Below are positions 6,710 through 13,821 of a stretch of DNA of 48,524 nt, in pieces. Source of the DNA: a virus. The stretch is taken from IMG/VR virus record IMGVR_UViG_3300034196_000075, positions 1-48,524 of that record; one strand, written 5' to 3'. Both the position numbers and the translations under genes were made by a program. The notes under the pieces were generated by a model that had not been told where the DNA came from, did not search any database, and was given only the letters and a program-made list of their open reading frames with translations. Position 1 is the stretch's first letter. Each line of letters opens with the position of its first letter.

Positions 6710-8356
6710 TCAGGCTGCGGCCAGGTTGGCCTGTACTGCCTGGATGTGGTTGACCAGGGCGGTACAGATTCGCGGGAAGTCGCTTTCGCGGTACAGCGTT
6801 GCACCACGCTCGCGGGCGGCCGCTTCGAAGCCCAGCGAACTCATGAAGCTGGCCGACACGACGAAGCCAAGGCGGTCGCTCAGGTCTCCCAGTTTGAAGA
6901 GCCGGCCATCGTCGGCGGGCTGCTGAACTGCTGCAGCCGTCTTGATCGGCGTGGCGGCGACCGGCGCCGGCTCTTCCGCGACTTTCACAGGCTGCTCAAC
7001 AACCGGTTCCGCTGCCTGCTTTTGCTGCTGCTGGGCTGCGAGCTGCTGCGCCTTTTCTTCTTCCTGGCGCTTGAGCTCTTCCTGCTGCTGGTTGTACTCG
7101 TTGATTCGGACCTTGATCAGCGCCACCAGGTCATCGTTGGCCTTAAGGGCCAGATCCTGGAAGTCCTGGAACAGGAACTTGTGGTCAGCTGCCAGCTCGT
7201 TAAGGCTGGCTTGGTTGACTCGGATACCGTCGGCGATCCGGCTGGCCTCGATCTTGGCGCGGGCCAGTTCGGCGTCTGCCGCTTCACGCAGGCTTGAAAT
7301 CGACTTCTTGCCCTTGATGGCGCCTGCAAAGTCGGAAGCCACACGCGGCATGCGGATACGGCCACCCAGCGTGGCGTTGATCTGGTCGATGTGATCCTGC
7401 AGGGCCTTGGCCGCATCCATGACGATATCGCTGCGGATCATGTCCTTGCGCGCCTTGACCAGCTTTTCCAGTTCCAGGCGCTTGCGCCGGGTCTCGGCCG
7501 CGATGTCATCAATCGCCTTGAACAGCACGTCGATGCTCTCGGTTTGGCTCAGGGCGTGTTCTTTGGCTGCCTTGAGCTTGTCCTCGACTTCGCCGCACCA
7601 CTTGACCGTGGCGTCAGCGTCGGCGAAGTCCTGGTCAGTTTTCAGCTCGGTGCTGATGTTGCTGATAACGGTCAGGGCGTGCGACTTGAAGGCGTCCAAG
7701 TTGCTGGCGGTGACCATGCCCGTAACGTCGATGCGCAGCGCGGGCAACTGATCAGGGGCGGCGCCGATTGCCTCGACCTTGGTTTCCTGCGGGACGAATT
7801 CGCCCAGGTCTTGTTCGAACTGAGCCCATCCGGCGATCAGCTCTTCACGGCGCCCAGGAACAGGCGTGTATTCCATGCTGACGTACTTGTCGCGGGTGCC
7901 ATCGGAACAGACGAAAAGCACGCGTTCGGCGCCGCTGACCAGCAATTGCTGCTCAAGCTGCCAGTAGTAGTGCGGATCCAGCTCGCGGGCGCGGATCTGC
8001 GCGACTAGCTTCTCGTTCCACAGTTTGTGTTCGAACAGAACGTCACCCAGCATCGTGGCGCCGTCCATCGAGGCCAGCAGGTTGCCGCTGGTGCCGACGA
8101 TTGGATACAGCTCTTCGCCGATATCTTCCTCGGCCAGGGGGCGCGCCATTTCCTCGGTGGCGTGGCCACGGTCGAACGCGGCCTGTTGTTGCGGGGTGAC
8201 GTCCGGAACGATGCCGGTTTTTTTCATCGCCAGCAGATCGTTGCGGGTCTGGAACTTCGAAGCGCCCTTCATCGCGGGCGCCTCCGAAGCGGTGAAGTGG
8301 CTTGCGCGAAGGGCCAGCCATTCCGGCGTGCCCTGTTGGACGTTATGCACTTTCAT
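6710..8356 (-). CDS. YqaJ-family recombination exonuclease with long C-terminal extension
   Basis: A 548-aa protein starting MKVHNVQQGTPEWLALRAS; this start overlaps the RecT stop by 14 nt and fits the family N-terminus, while the longer open frame does not. The YqaJ/lambda-Exo fold occupies about residues 1-205 with RGHATEEMA, SMDGATML and FEHKLW as probable metal-binding motifs. It is expected to resect double-stranded DNA ends 5'-3' to load RecT. The following ~340 residues contain long helices (a DUF1351-like segment by appearance) and a Gln/Glu-rich coiled coil (about residues 435-465), then a small C-terminal domain. The fused extension makes it unusually long for the family. Confidence 0.88.
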   Translation of the reverse strand: MKVHNVQQGTPEWLALRASHFTASEAPAMKGASKFQTRNDLLAMKKTGIVPDVTPQQQAAFDRGHATEEMARPLAEEDIGEELYPIVGTSGNLLASMDGATMLGDVLFEHKLWNEKLVAQIRARELDPHYYWQLEQQLLVSGAERVLFVCSDGTRDKYVSMEYTPVPGRREELIAGWAQFEQDLGEFVPQETKVEAIGAAPDQLPALRIDVTGMVTASNLDAFKSHALTVISNISTELKTDQDFADADATVKWCGEVEDKLKAAKEHALSQTESIDVLFKAIDDIAAETRRKRLELEKLVKARKDMIRSDIVMDAAKALQDHIDQINATLGGRIRMPRVASDFAGAIKGKKSISSLREAADAELARAKIEASRIADGIRVNQASLNELAADHKFLFQDFQDLALKANDDLVALIKVRINEYNQQQEELKRQEEEKAQQLAAQQQQKQAAEPVVEQPVKVAEEPAPVAATPIKTAAAVQQPADDGRLFKLGDLSDRLGFVVSASFMSSLGFEAAARERGATLYRESDFPRICTALVNHIQAVQANLAAA

Positions 8357-9104
8357 TGGTGGCTTCTCCTTCGATTGGGGCCAGGGCGCGAATGCGCTCT
8401 TCCTGCTCCGGGGTGAGGGTGTATTTGCTGACGATTTTGGAAATGATGTGGTCGGGGTTGGTCCCACCGGACGCAATCAGTCCGCGCCACTTTTCCGCGC
8501 TTTCATCCAGCTTGCTGTCCGGGTAGACCTGCAGCGCCTTGGGCTCTTCGGCCTTGCGTGCATGGGTCTGGTTGAGTTCGCGCTCGACAGGGATGTCCTG
8601 AACCTCTTCGGCCATCGGCATGCCGCGTAGCACGTCGGGGAACACGTCGCGCAGGGCGAACGACCGGGCCCGCATTTGGCGCATACGTTTCGGGTACTGA
8701 GCCCATGGGCCTTGCTTGCCCTTGAGGCCGGCCTGCTGGGCGTCGGTCATGCTGAACGTGCGGGTCTGTTCGTCTTCGCCGACACGCTTCACCCGGCAGG
8801 AAGCCGTCTCGCCGTCGTCGGTCTCGTAAACGTACTCACACAGCGGCGAGCTGCGCACCAGGGCGATTACCGCGTCACCCCAGAGCGATGGGCGCCCGTT
8901 GATGACCGCGATGCTTTGCATGGCCTGCATGGGCTGCAGGCCCAGCTCCATACCCCACTGCACGGCCACCAGGATGTTGGCGGGTTTTTTCTGGAAGTCC
9001 TTCGGGACGATATCGGAGTTGGCGAGGTAGTCGGCGAACTTCAACGCCTCGTCGAGGTTCTGCGGCGCCAGGCTGAACGTTGGCTTGATGGCTAATTCGG
9101 ACAC
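8343..9104 (-). CDS. recT: RecT-family single-strand annealing protein
   Basis: A 253-aa protein with the RecT core: LAPQNLDEALKFADYLANS, KKPANILVAVQWGMELGLQP, QSIAVINGRPSLWGDAVIAL and KRMRQMRARSFALRDVFPD. It anneals complementary single strands and promotes strand invasion together with the adjacent YqaJ exonuclease, whose start it overlaps. The pair forms the phage recombination module, comparable to RecE/RecT or lambda Exo/Beta. The C-terminal tail is acidic, typical for the family. Confidence 0.93.
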   Translation of the reverse strand: MSELAIKPTFSLAPQNLDEALKFADYLANSDIVPKDFQKKPANILVAVQWGMELGLQPMQAMQSIAVINGRPSLWGDAVIALVRSSPLCEYVYETDDGETASCRVKRVGEDEQTRTFSMTDAQQAGLKGKQGPWAQYPKRMRQMRARSFALRDVFPDVLRGMPMAEEVQDIPVERELNQTHARKAEEPKALQVYPDSKLDESAEKWRGLIASGGTNPDHIISKIVSKYTLTPEQEERIRALAPIEGEATNESA

Positions 9105-9152
9105 AAGAGTTTCCTTGCCGCGACGTGCGCAGCATTGAGGGGGTTTAAGGGG

Positions 9153-9272
9153 TTATTTAGTAATGAACCCGCCGATAGCGGGGCCCAGTAGAACGATGGC
9201 GAGGAAGGTCAGGCCAACGATGGCCGAGGTCCAGCGGATGGCGCGCCGCCGGTCACGCTGGCGGGTGGTCAT
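9153..9272 (-). CDS. 39-aa single-span membrane peptide
   Basis: The ORF MTTRQRDRRRAIRWTSAIVG... has a strongly basic N-terminus followed by one hydrophobic span (about residues 15-37), suggesting an inner-membrane protein with N-in topology. It overlaps the upstream gene by 4 nt (ATGA). Function unknown. Confidence 0.55.
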   Translation of the reverse strand: MTTRQRDRRRAIRWTSAIVGLTFLAIVLLGPAIGGFITK

Positions 9273-9523
9273 GGGATGCACCGGTCGCTGCGCCCGCAGT
9301 AGCTGTAATTTGGATCAAACTCGCGGGCGTCGCAGTCGAACACGTAGCTGCAGCCGCACGACCTGCACTCGGCTTCCCACACGTTACCAATGCGCTGCAA
9401 GCCTTCTGGCTCACGACCTTGTGCGGCCTCGTTTCGGTAGTTCCGCTCTATCCGGCTGTGGCGCTTTGCCTCAGCTGCACGTATGCGGCCTGTGTCCGTG
9501 GCGTCGAACCTGTGATATCTCAT
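9269..9523 (-). CDS. 84-aa Cys-rich putative zinc-binding protein
   Basis: MRYHRFDATDTGRIRAAEAK... with AECRSCGCSYVFDCDAREF and a further YCGRSDRC near the C-terminus, a zinc-ribbon-like spacing. ATGA overlaps at both ends show tight coupling in the leftward operon. The N-terminus is basic. It may bind nucleic acid; no specific family is recognised. Confidence 0.65.
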   Translation of the reverse strand: MRYHRFDATDTGRIRAAEAKRHSRIERNYRNEAAQGREPEGLQRIGNVWEAECRSCGCSYVFDCDAREFDPNYSYCGRSDRCIP

Positions 9524-9672
9524 GACACCCTCGCAATCAGCATGCCGCGCCGTGTGTGTTCCAAGCGGACAGGTTTAGGTAGGTCAGCGACCATAAAAAA
9601 GCCCTGAGCGATCAGGGCTTTGGCAATGGCGGTGTGGCTGGTGGCGATAACCGCCACGCATTTACTATTCAT
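9520..9672 (-). CDS. 50-aa small protein whose code contains a terminator
   Basis: The ORF starts MNSKCVAVIATSHTAIAKAL; the longer frame upstream is unsupported because the neighbouring gene's stop lies only 8 nt inside this start. The stop overlaps the next start by 4 nt. Codons for the middle (AKALIAQGFF) are also a perfect rho-independent terminator (9595-9621). I believe similar peptides occur in other Pseudomonas prophages, which would argue that both readings are kept, but that is recall. Confidence 0.55.
   Translation of the reverse strand: MNSKCVAVIATSHTAIAKALIAQGFFMVADLPKPVRLEHTRRGMLIARVS
9595..9621 (-). terminator. intrinsic terminator inside a coding sequence
   Basis: On the minus strand AAAGCCCTGA pairs perfectly with TCAGGGCTTT (10 bp) around a TCGC loop, followed by six T. 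This is a textbook terminator within the 50-aa gene. It lies about 980 nt downstream of PL and upstream of recT. Full expression of the operon would need read-through or antitermination. Confidence 0.75.
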
Positions 9673-9811
9673 AACGGCGCTCCAGCATGATTTGGCGTTC
9701 GTCTGAGCGGTAATCGCCAACGGGTTCAGGTTCGTAGTCGATATCGGGGTCAACATCGATCGGTTCGTCTGGCTCGTCCGGTGGTTCAAGCCACATGTCA
9801 TAGGCGCTCAT
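9665..9811 (-). CDS. 48-aa acidic hypothetical protein
   Basis: MSAYDMWLEPPDEPDEPIDV...: very rich in Asp, Glu and Pro until the basic C-terminus (DERQIMLERRYE). It starts inside the stop of the upstream gene (4-nt overlap). Strongly acidic small phage proteins can be DNA mimics or host-enzyme inhibitors, but nothing specific is seen. Confidence 0.55.
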   Translation of the reverse strand: MSAYDMWLEPPDEPDEPIDVDPDIDYEPEPVGDYRSDERQIMLERRYE

Positions 9812-10050
9812 GCCGCCGACAACCGCTGTTCGCGAATCTCTTTCGCTGTGCGGTTGAGGCGCACGCTCTTGATGCTGGCATTCAGTCGGGCGAAGTCGTG
9901 GTGCCCAATGTCGCCACGGATCAGCGCGTAGCTCGCCATCCCTTCGGCATAGGCCAAGCAAATTTCCGCCTGGTCCTTGCAGCAGGCCGGCCACTTCTTT
10001 GCCGACTCAAGCTGTTCATCGAACATCTCTCTTGCGTGTTTATCGAACAT
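9808..10050 (-). CDS. 80-aa hypothetical protein
   Basis: MFDKHAREMFDEQLESAKKW..., with GGAGG about 8 nt upstream deciding this start. It contains WPACCKDQAEICLAYAEGM and a basic C-terminal helix ending RTAKEIREQRLSAA. A 7-bp inverted repeat (CTGCCCA/TGGGCAG, 10082-10105) lies upstream. The family is not recognised. Confidence 0.6.
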   Translation of the reverse strand: MFDKHAREMFDEQLESAKKWPACCKDQAEICLAYAEGMASYALIRGDIGHHDFARLNASIKSVRLNRTAKEIREQRLSAA

Positions 10051-10117
10051 GGCGGGCCTCCAGGGGCGGTAATTGCATCCGTCTGCCCACTCGGGGGAAT
10101 GGGCAGAGGTGATGTTT

Positions 10118-10393
10118 TCAAGCGGCGCTGGCAATCCCACTCGGCGAGTTGCGCAGAGGTGCGCGCCAGTTTTTGTCGAAATCAGCCATCGCCGCTTCCG
10201 GGGTGTCGCCGAATCCCGCAACACCTGATTGCAGGTCGCCGCCGAACAGGGCGCAGTACTGATTGCCGTCGATGCTCAGGGAAGGACGAAACACGGCAGA
10301 AGGTCGGGTGTAGGCGGCGTTAATGTCGGTAGCTGTTTGCGTTACGTGCATAACAAACATGTGGGATGCGTAGGCGCTTTCTCGATCGTTCAT
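10118..10393 (-). CDS. 91-aa hypothetical protein, first gene of the leftward operon
   Basis: MNDRESAYASHMFVMHVTQT...: the middle (FGGDLQSGVAGFGDTPEAAMADFDKNW) looks like a HicB-type antitoxin-fold fragment, in which a G-x-G-x-T/S-x-x-E-A-x-x-x-F/L pattern is common. No HicA partner is adjacent. GGAG lies upstream of the chosen ATG. It is the first gene after the PL promoter and its leader hairpin. Function unknown; the HicB-fold resemblance is weak. Confidence 0.6.
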   Translation of the reverse strand: MNDRESAYASHMFVMHVTQTATDINAAYTRPSAVFRPSLSIDGNQYCALFGGDLQSGVAGFGDTPEAAMADFDKNWRAPLRNSPSGIASAA

Positions 10394-10491
10394 GGGTTGT
10401 TGCTCCGGTTGTTTTCCCAATGCACCCGTCGCCAGGTGCATCAGTGAAAATTTCCGTTGTCTTGCACGCCGACGTACCGAGGTCTATACGG

Positions 10492-10525
10492 CGCATCAGG
10501 GTGGGAGTCGCCCACGCCCGATGCG
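10492..10525 (-). other. strong leader hairpin of the leftward operon
   Basis: CGCATC (10492-10497) pairs with GATGCG (10520-10525) and GTGGG (10501-10505) with CCCAC (10511-10515) around a 5-nt loop. There is no U run on the minus strand, so it is not a simple terminator. It lies about 70-100 nt into the PL transcript, before the first gene. Its position is where a nut/put-type antitermination element would sit. Inferred role only. Confidence 0.5.
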
Positions 10526-10569
10526 TCAAAGCCTTTCCCGGTCGACGCTTTGTTGCGGCTGGTTGTTAA

Positions 10570-10644
10570 AGAGCGGTTCGCGTATTGCTGCGATGTGCGA
10601 ACAATACGAAAACGGATTGATGCAGTCAATACGTAAATGCATTG
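10570..10644 (-). promoter_or_regulatory. PL-like promoter with repressor operators (OL)
   Basis: On the minus strand, -35 TTGACT (plus 10624-10629) and -10 TATTGT (plus 10601-10606) are 17 bp apart. The 18-mer CAATACGTAAATGCATTG (10627-10644) overlaps the -35 and is identical to one at PR (12509-12526). A variant, CAATACGAAAACGGATTG (10602-10619), covers the -10, and a half-site CGTATTG ends at 10587. Repressor binding would block the recombination operon. This is the clearest promoter in the window. Confidence 0.8.
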
Positions 10645-10659
10645 ATTTTTCTCCGGACG

Positions 10660-10684
10660 AAAAAAAGCCCGCTCAGTGGCGGGC
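10660..10684 (-). terminator. terminator of the lysogeny operon
   Basis: On the minus strand GCCCGC and GCGGGC form a 6-bp stem around CACTGA, followed by seven T. It lies 20 bp downstream of the stop at 10705. The same element with its 3' flank recurs almost exactly at 38036-38060. Confidence 0.85.
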
Positions 10685-10704
10685 CTATTTGTGCTATCGA
10701 CGAT

Positions 10705-11007
10705 TCACTCGCGGCGCATGCCTGGCGATTTTCCGTAAATGGCTTCGTATTTTTTAACCTTGTCGAAACAGGTCAGATTGGTAGTTGTTTTAACTTCATC
10801 GTGGACAGGATTGTTGCTGGGGATTCCCCAGCATAGATCGATGTCTCGTTCCGCCATTTCTTGATCGGACATCGGGCCGGATAGCCATGCAATGAAGATC
10901 CCCGCGGCGACCAGGGCAACGATCAAAAGGACGGTTCGCGGCCACTTTGGTTTTGCCTCTGGGTCTGTGGTCTTTTCGTTGCTACGAGGTGTGTTGCGAT
11001 CCTTCAT
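10705..11007 (-). CDS. 100-aa single-span membrane protein, lysogeny operon
   Basis: MKDRNTPRSNEKT..., with AAGGAA upstream. A charged N-terminus (1-24) is followed by one membrane span (about 26-45, PRTVLLIVALVAAGIFIAWL). A probably periplasmic tail with two Cys (DLCWGIPS, NLTCFDKV) could form a disulfide. It lies 98 bp after the two-span protein and just before a terminator, so it should be expressed with the repressor in the lysogen. Superinfection exclusion or lysogenic conversion is a reasonable guess from context, not from homology. Confidence 0.6.
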   Translation of the reverse strand: MKDRNTPRSNEKTTDPEAKPKWPRTVLLIVALVAAGIFIAWLSGPMSDQEMAERDIDLCWGIPSNNPVHDEVKTTTNLTCFDKVKKYEAIYGKSPGMRRE

Positions 11008-11104
11008 TTTGATTCCTTGAATAGCGTGGTTTGCATTTTTTTCGGTTCCGTCTGCCACAGTCTCAAAGCCCGCTCTACGTCGGGTCAATTTTTTCGAGGT
11101 CTAG

Positions 11105-11758
11105 TTAAAAGCGCCGCCTTACCTTCCAGGCACCATTGCTCCACGACGGCTCAAGCTCGGCGCACAGAAAGAAGGTAGGAGTGCCGGAATTCTCGATGGA
11201 CGGCCCAATCATCGCCGCGCAGAGCTTTCCTGCAATATCAGTCGGAACGGAATCGCTCAGAAATCCTGCTATGGACTTTTTCGGGCCGTCGGCTGAGGGG
11301 ATGTTGATCACAGCAAATGCCCCCGTTTCCTTCGATTGGCTCGTTGCAACAACCAAGCAGGGGGTCAGTTCGTTTTCAACAAGTGAGATATCCATGTATT
11401 CACAGATGTACGCAAGTGCGGCCGCGCCATCCTTAAAGTGGAGCTGTACGGGTGGTGGCGAACTGGGCAACTCAACCTTGCTTCCTGATTTAATCCATTT
11501 GATCAGCCGGTAAGTGAATTTGTCATACAAGAAAGATGAAAGCAGGCCGACTACCGTTATCCATGTTCCATAGCTAGCTGCTGGATAGTCCCTAAAGCTA
11601 TGCCGCTCAAAAAAGGCAGACGCAATCCAGTTTTCAAAAAATCTACTTAAGCTGTAAGCATCTTCAGATATTTGGTACATACCAACAATTAAGGTTAATA
11701 ACCCAGTAATAAATACAAGGAAGCCCACCCTTTTAAGTGGCGTATTGAGCTCTTTCAT
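11105..11758 (-). CDS. two-span membrane protein coupled to the repressor
   Basis: A 217-aa protein, MKELNTPLKRVGFLV..., with membrane spans at about 11-29 and 63-82, separated by an external loop, and a soluble C-terminal domain (about 95-217) of no recognised family. Its ATG shares one base with the repressor's TAA (TAATG), so it is translationally coupled and made in lysogeny. The sequence is more A/T-rich than the phage core, suggesting separate acquisition. A role in superinfection exclusion is inferred. Confidence 0.7.
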   Translation of the reverse strand: MKELNTPLKRVGFLVFITGLLTLIVGMYQISEDAYSLSRFFENWIASAFFERHSFRDYPAASYGTWITVVGLLSSFLYDKFTYRLIKWIKSGSKVELPSSPPPVQLHFKDGAAALAYICEYMDISLVENELTPCLVVATSQSKETGAFAVINIPSADGPKKSIAGFLSDSVPTDIAGKLCAAMIGPSIENSGTPTFFLCAELEPSWSNGAWKVRRRF

Positions 11759-12435
11759 TACAGCTTCCTTGAGTTCCAGGCCAGCAGCACGCGCGCGTGA
11801 ATGCGCAGCATGTCAAGTTCGGCGCCCCTTATGTCGTAAGGCGGGAAGGCGTCGTTGTCGGAAATCATCCGGATCATTTTCGGCAGCCGCTGCAAGCGCT
11901 TGATGTACAGAACTCCATCCAGCGAAAACAGGTAGACACCGTCTACCACAACCTCATTCACACCTTTATCGATGATGAGCGGGTCGCCACTGGTAAAGGT
12001 CTTTTCCATGCTTTCACCGAAGCCAGTCACCACAGCCAAGTTTTCCGCCCTGCTGTAGTTGACGCCCTGTTCCCGCAGGTACTCCTGGCGGACAGTGATG
12101 TTTCGGATCGTCTCGATATAGTCGCTTGGTACAACCTGCCCTGGTCCCATAGATCCCACCACGTCGTATTGAGGGATGTCGATATCGCCCTTCGCCTTGC
12201 CCGCGAAGTTCGCCAAAACAACATTTGATCCTTTGTCGCCGCCACGCCAAAGCCAATCGGTGGTCACGCCCAGAGCCTTGGCTATCTTGTCGATATTGTC
12301 CTGACGAGGGTTTTTTGAGTCGCCGGTAATGATCCGGTGAATGGTTGGCTGATTGACGCCAGAGCGCCGCCCCAGCTCGCCCTCCGACAAGCCCAGGCGC
12401 TCCATTTCCGCAGCAAGTCTTTCGCCAATCTTCAT
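11758..12435 (-). CDS. CI/C2-like phage repressor (HTH + S24 peptidase)
   Basis: A 225-aa protein starting MKIGERLAAEMERLG; a TTG 12 nt upstream would lie in an operator and is less likely. Residues about 5-65 form an HTH (SEGELGRRSGVNQPTIHRI). Residues about 95-220 form a LexA/S24 domain with GFGESMEKTF (probable Ser nucleophile) and YIKRLQRL (probable Lys). A possible autocleavage region is GSMGPGQVVP. RecA-stimulated self-cleavage would give SOS induction. It represses PR and PL through the CAATACGT...ATTG operators. Two membrane-protein genes follow on the same transcript. Confidence 0.93.
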   Translation of the reverse strand: MKIGERLAAEMERLGLSEGELGRRSGVNQPTIHRIITGDSKNPRQDNIDKIAKALGVTTDWLWRGGDKGSNVVLANFAGKAKGDIDIPQYDVVGSMGPGQVVPSDYIETIRNITVRQEYLREQGVNYSRAENLAVVTGFGESMEKTFTSGDPLIIDKGVNEVVVDGVYLFSLDGVLYIKRLQRLPKMIRMISDNDAFPPYDIRGAELDMLRIHARVLLAWNSRKL

Positions 12436-12444
12436 ACAAACACC

Positions 12445-12526
12445 CAATAAGAAAACGTATTAAAAAAGGAGTCTATTGCGGCATCCAATGCGCTTGCGTA
12501 TCATCGACCAATACGTAAATGCATTG
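12445..12526. promoter_or_regulatory. PR/PRM switch region with three operators (OR)
   Basis: Three related 18-mers lie between the repressor and the Cro-like gene: CAATAAGAAAACGTATTA (12445-12462), CAATGCGCTTGCGTATCA (12486-12503) and CAATACGTAAATGCATTG (12509-12526). A rightward promoter is visible: TTGCGG (12476-12481), 17 bp, TATCAT (12499-12504), with the second operator on its -10 and the third at the probable start. A leftward PRM is less clear (TTGGAT, 18 bp, TTTAAT on the minus strand). The layout mimics lambda OR1-3. Confidence 0.75.
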
Positions 12527-12536
12527 GTGAGCCAGA

Positions 12537-12725
12537 ATGACCATTCAGAAAATGCTTGCAGACCTTGCCGGCTGGGGCTTTTCCCAGGCAGCAATCGCCA
12601 AAAAAGCCGGCACAACCCAGCCAACAATCCACCGCGCCAGTAAGGGCGCAGGTATCGGCTACAACGCCGGTAAAGCGATTGAGGCCATGCACAAAGAGGC
12701 GGAAGCCTCCCAGTCGGTGGCCTGA
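12537..12725 (+). CDS. Cro-like HTH regulator
   Basis: A 62-aa protein with a helix-turn-helix (WGFSQAAIAKKAGTTQPTIHR) and a C-terminal dimer-type tail. It is the first gene from PR, diverging from the repressor, and begins 10 bp after the third operator. It probably binds the same operators and turns the repressor promoter off in lytic growth. No strong Shine-Dalgarno is visible. Confidence 0.85.
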   Translation: MTIQKMLADLAGWGFSQAAIAKKAGTTQPTIHRASKGAGIGYNAGKAIEAMHKEAEASQSVA

Positions 12726-12727
12726 CC

Positions 12728-13039
12728 ATGTCGACGACCTCATTAGGCCAAGAAGGCGATGAAACTGCACGGGAGACGGAAACCCTGATCTTGCAGCGGG
12801 TTTTGTCTGTCGGTCAGAAAGAGATAGCCCGTGAAACCGGGTTGAGTGAGTCGACCGTTTCCAGGTGGAACGATGGTGAGTACGCAAGATGGGCCCAGGT
12901 GCTTTCGTTCCTGGGGCTGCGTGTGGTTCCCCAGTCGGCCATTGTCGTGACGCCTGCATACCTGCACTCGCTGGAAACCCTGGCTGAAATCGGGTTGAAG
13001 GCCGAGAAAAAGCGGCCCGGCCCGCTGGGGTGGGACTGA
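12728..13039 (+). CDS. CII-like transcriptional activator
   Basis: A 103-aa protein resembling lambda CII: LILQRVLSVGQKEIARETGLSESTVSRW is the HTH, followed by a helix implicated in tetramerisation (WAQVLSFLGLRVV). CII proteins activate repressor-establishment and int promoters. It lies 2 nt after the Cro-like gene and is followed closely by replication genes, as in lambda. Confidence 0.85.
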   Translation: MSTTSLGQEGDETARETETLILQRVLSVGQKEIARETGLSESTVSRWNDGEYARWAQVLSFLGLRVVPQSAIVVTPAYLHSLETLAEIGLKAEKKRPGPLGWD

Positions 13040-13041
13040 CC

Positions 13042-13821
13042 ATGGCCGCGCTCCCATACATGCAGCTGTACGTCGCCGACTACCTGGCCGACACCATGCA
13101 CCTGACCACAGAAGAGCATGGCGCCTACCTGTTGCTGATCTTCAACTACTGGCAGACCGGAAAACCCATACCAGTGCCCCGACTGGCCCGTATTACGCGG
13201 CTTTCGAACGAGCGTTGGACGGACGTTGAACGGTCGTTGGGTGAGTTCTTCAACGAGCGTGATGACGAGTGGGTTCACGACCGAATCGAACGAGATTTGG
13301 AAGCCGTCCGTGCAACACAAGAACAGCGAATTGCAGCAGGAAAGGCGTCCGCCGAGGCTCGTAAGCAGTCCGCAAAGTCCCGCCCTAAAGCCTCCAGCAA
13401 CGCTCGTTCAACGCCCGTTGAAATTCCGTTGAACGAAAACGCAACGAATAAAGAAGAGAAGAGAGAAGAAGAGATAAGGCAAACACCCCCTTTATCCCCC
13501 CTTGCTGAAAACCCGGCTCCAGCACCAGAGCCAAAACCCAAGCGCAAATCCCGCTTGCCGGAACCCTTCAACGTCACCGGCGACATGCGCAAGTGGGCGG
13601 CTGACCGTGCACCCGCCGTGCACCTGGTCAACGAAACCGAGAAGTTCGTGAACTACTGGCGTGGCAACGGCAGCACCAAGGCCGACTGGATCGCCACTTG
13701 GCGTAACTGGCTGCTCAAGGCCCAGGAAGACGCAAACCGCCGCGTTACCGCACCACACCGCACCAGCAACCCCCCATTGGACATGTCCAGCACTGACTGG
13801 GCACTGGAGCCGATCCTATGA
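13042..13821 (+). CDS. replication protein, DUF1376/O-like
   Basis: A 259-aa protein starting MAALPYMQLYVADYLADTMH. Residues 1-90 match DUF1376 (hallmark HLTTEEHGAYLLLIFNYW). A charged, Pro/Lys-rich linker (about 95-180) follows, then a C-terminal helical domain (PFNVTGDMRKWAADRAP, then FVNYWRGNGSTKADW and ATWRNWLLKA) of the DnaT/phage replication type. It probably binds the origin or DnaC-like loader. The stop overlaps the next start by 4 nt. The A/G-rich linker codes (about 13440-13490) may contain the origin, as in lambda O, but no iterons are obvious. Confidence 0.82.
   Translation: MAALPYMQLYVADYLADTMHLTTEEHGAYLLLIFNYWQTGKPIPVPRLARITRLSNERWTDVERSLGEFFNERDDEWVHDRIERDLEAVRATQEQRIAAGKASAEARKQSAKSRPKASSNARSTPVEIPLNENATNKEEKREEEIRQTPPLSPLAENPAPAPEPKPKRKSRLPEPFNVTGDMRKWAADRAPAVHLVNETEKFVNYWRGNGSTKADWIATWRNWLLKAQEDANRRVTAPHRTSNPPLDMSSTDWALEPIL

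Noticed and set aside
10118-10393. HicB antitoxin of a toxin-antitoxin pair
   Set aside because: The HicB-like pattern is weak and no HicA-sized partner is adjacent, so only a hypothetical protein is called.
10441-10629. 62-aa minus-strand frame between PL and the first early gene
   Set aside because: It would start at TTG inside an operator upstream of the PL start site and has no ribosome site; it is more likely leader RNA.
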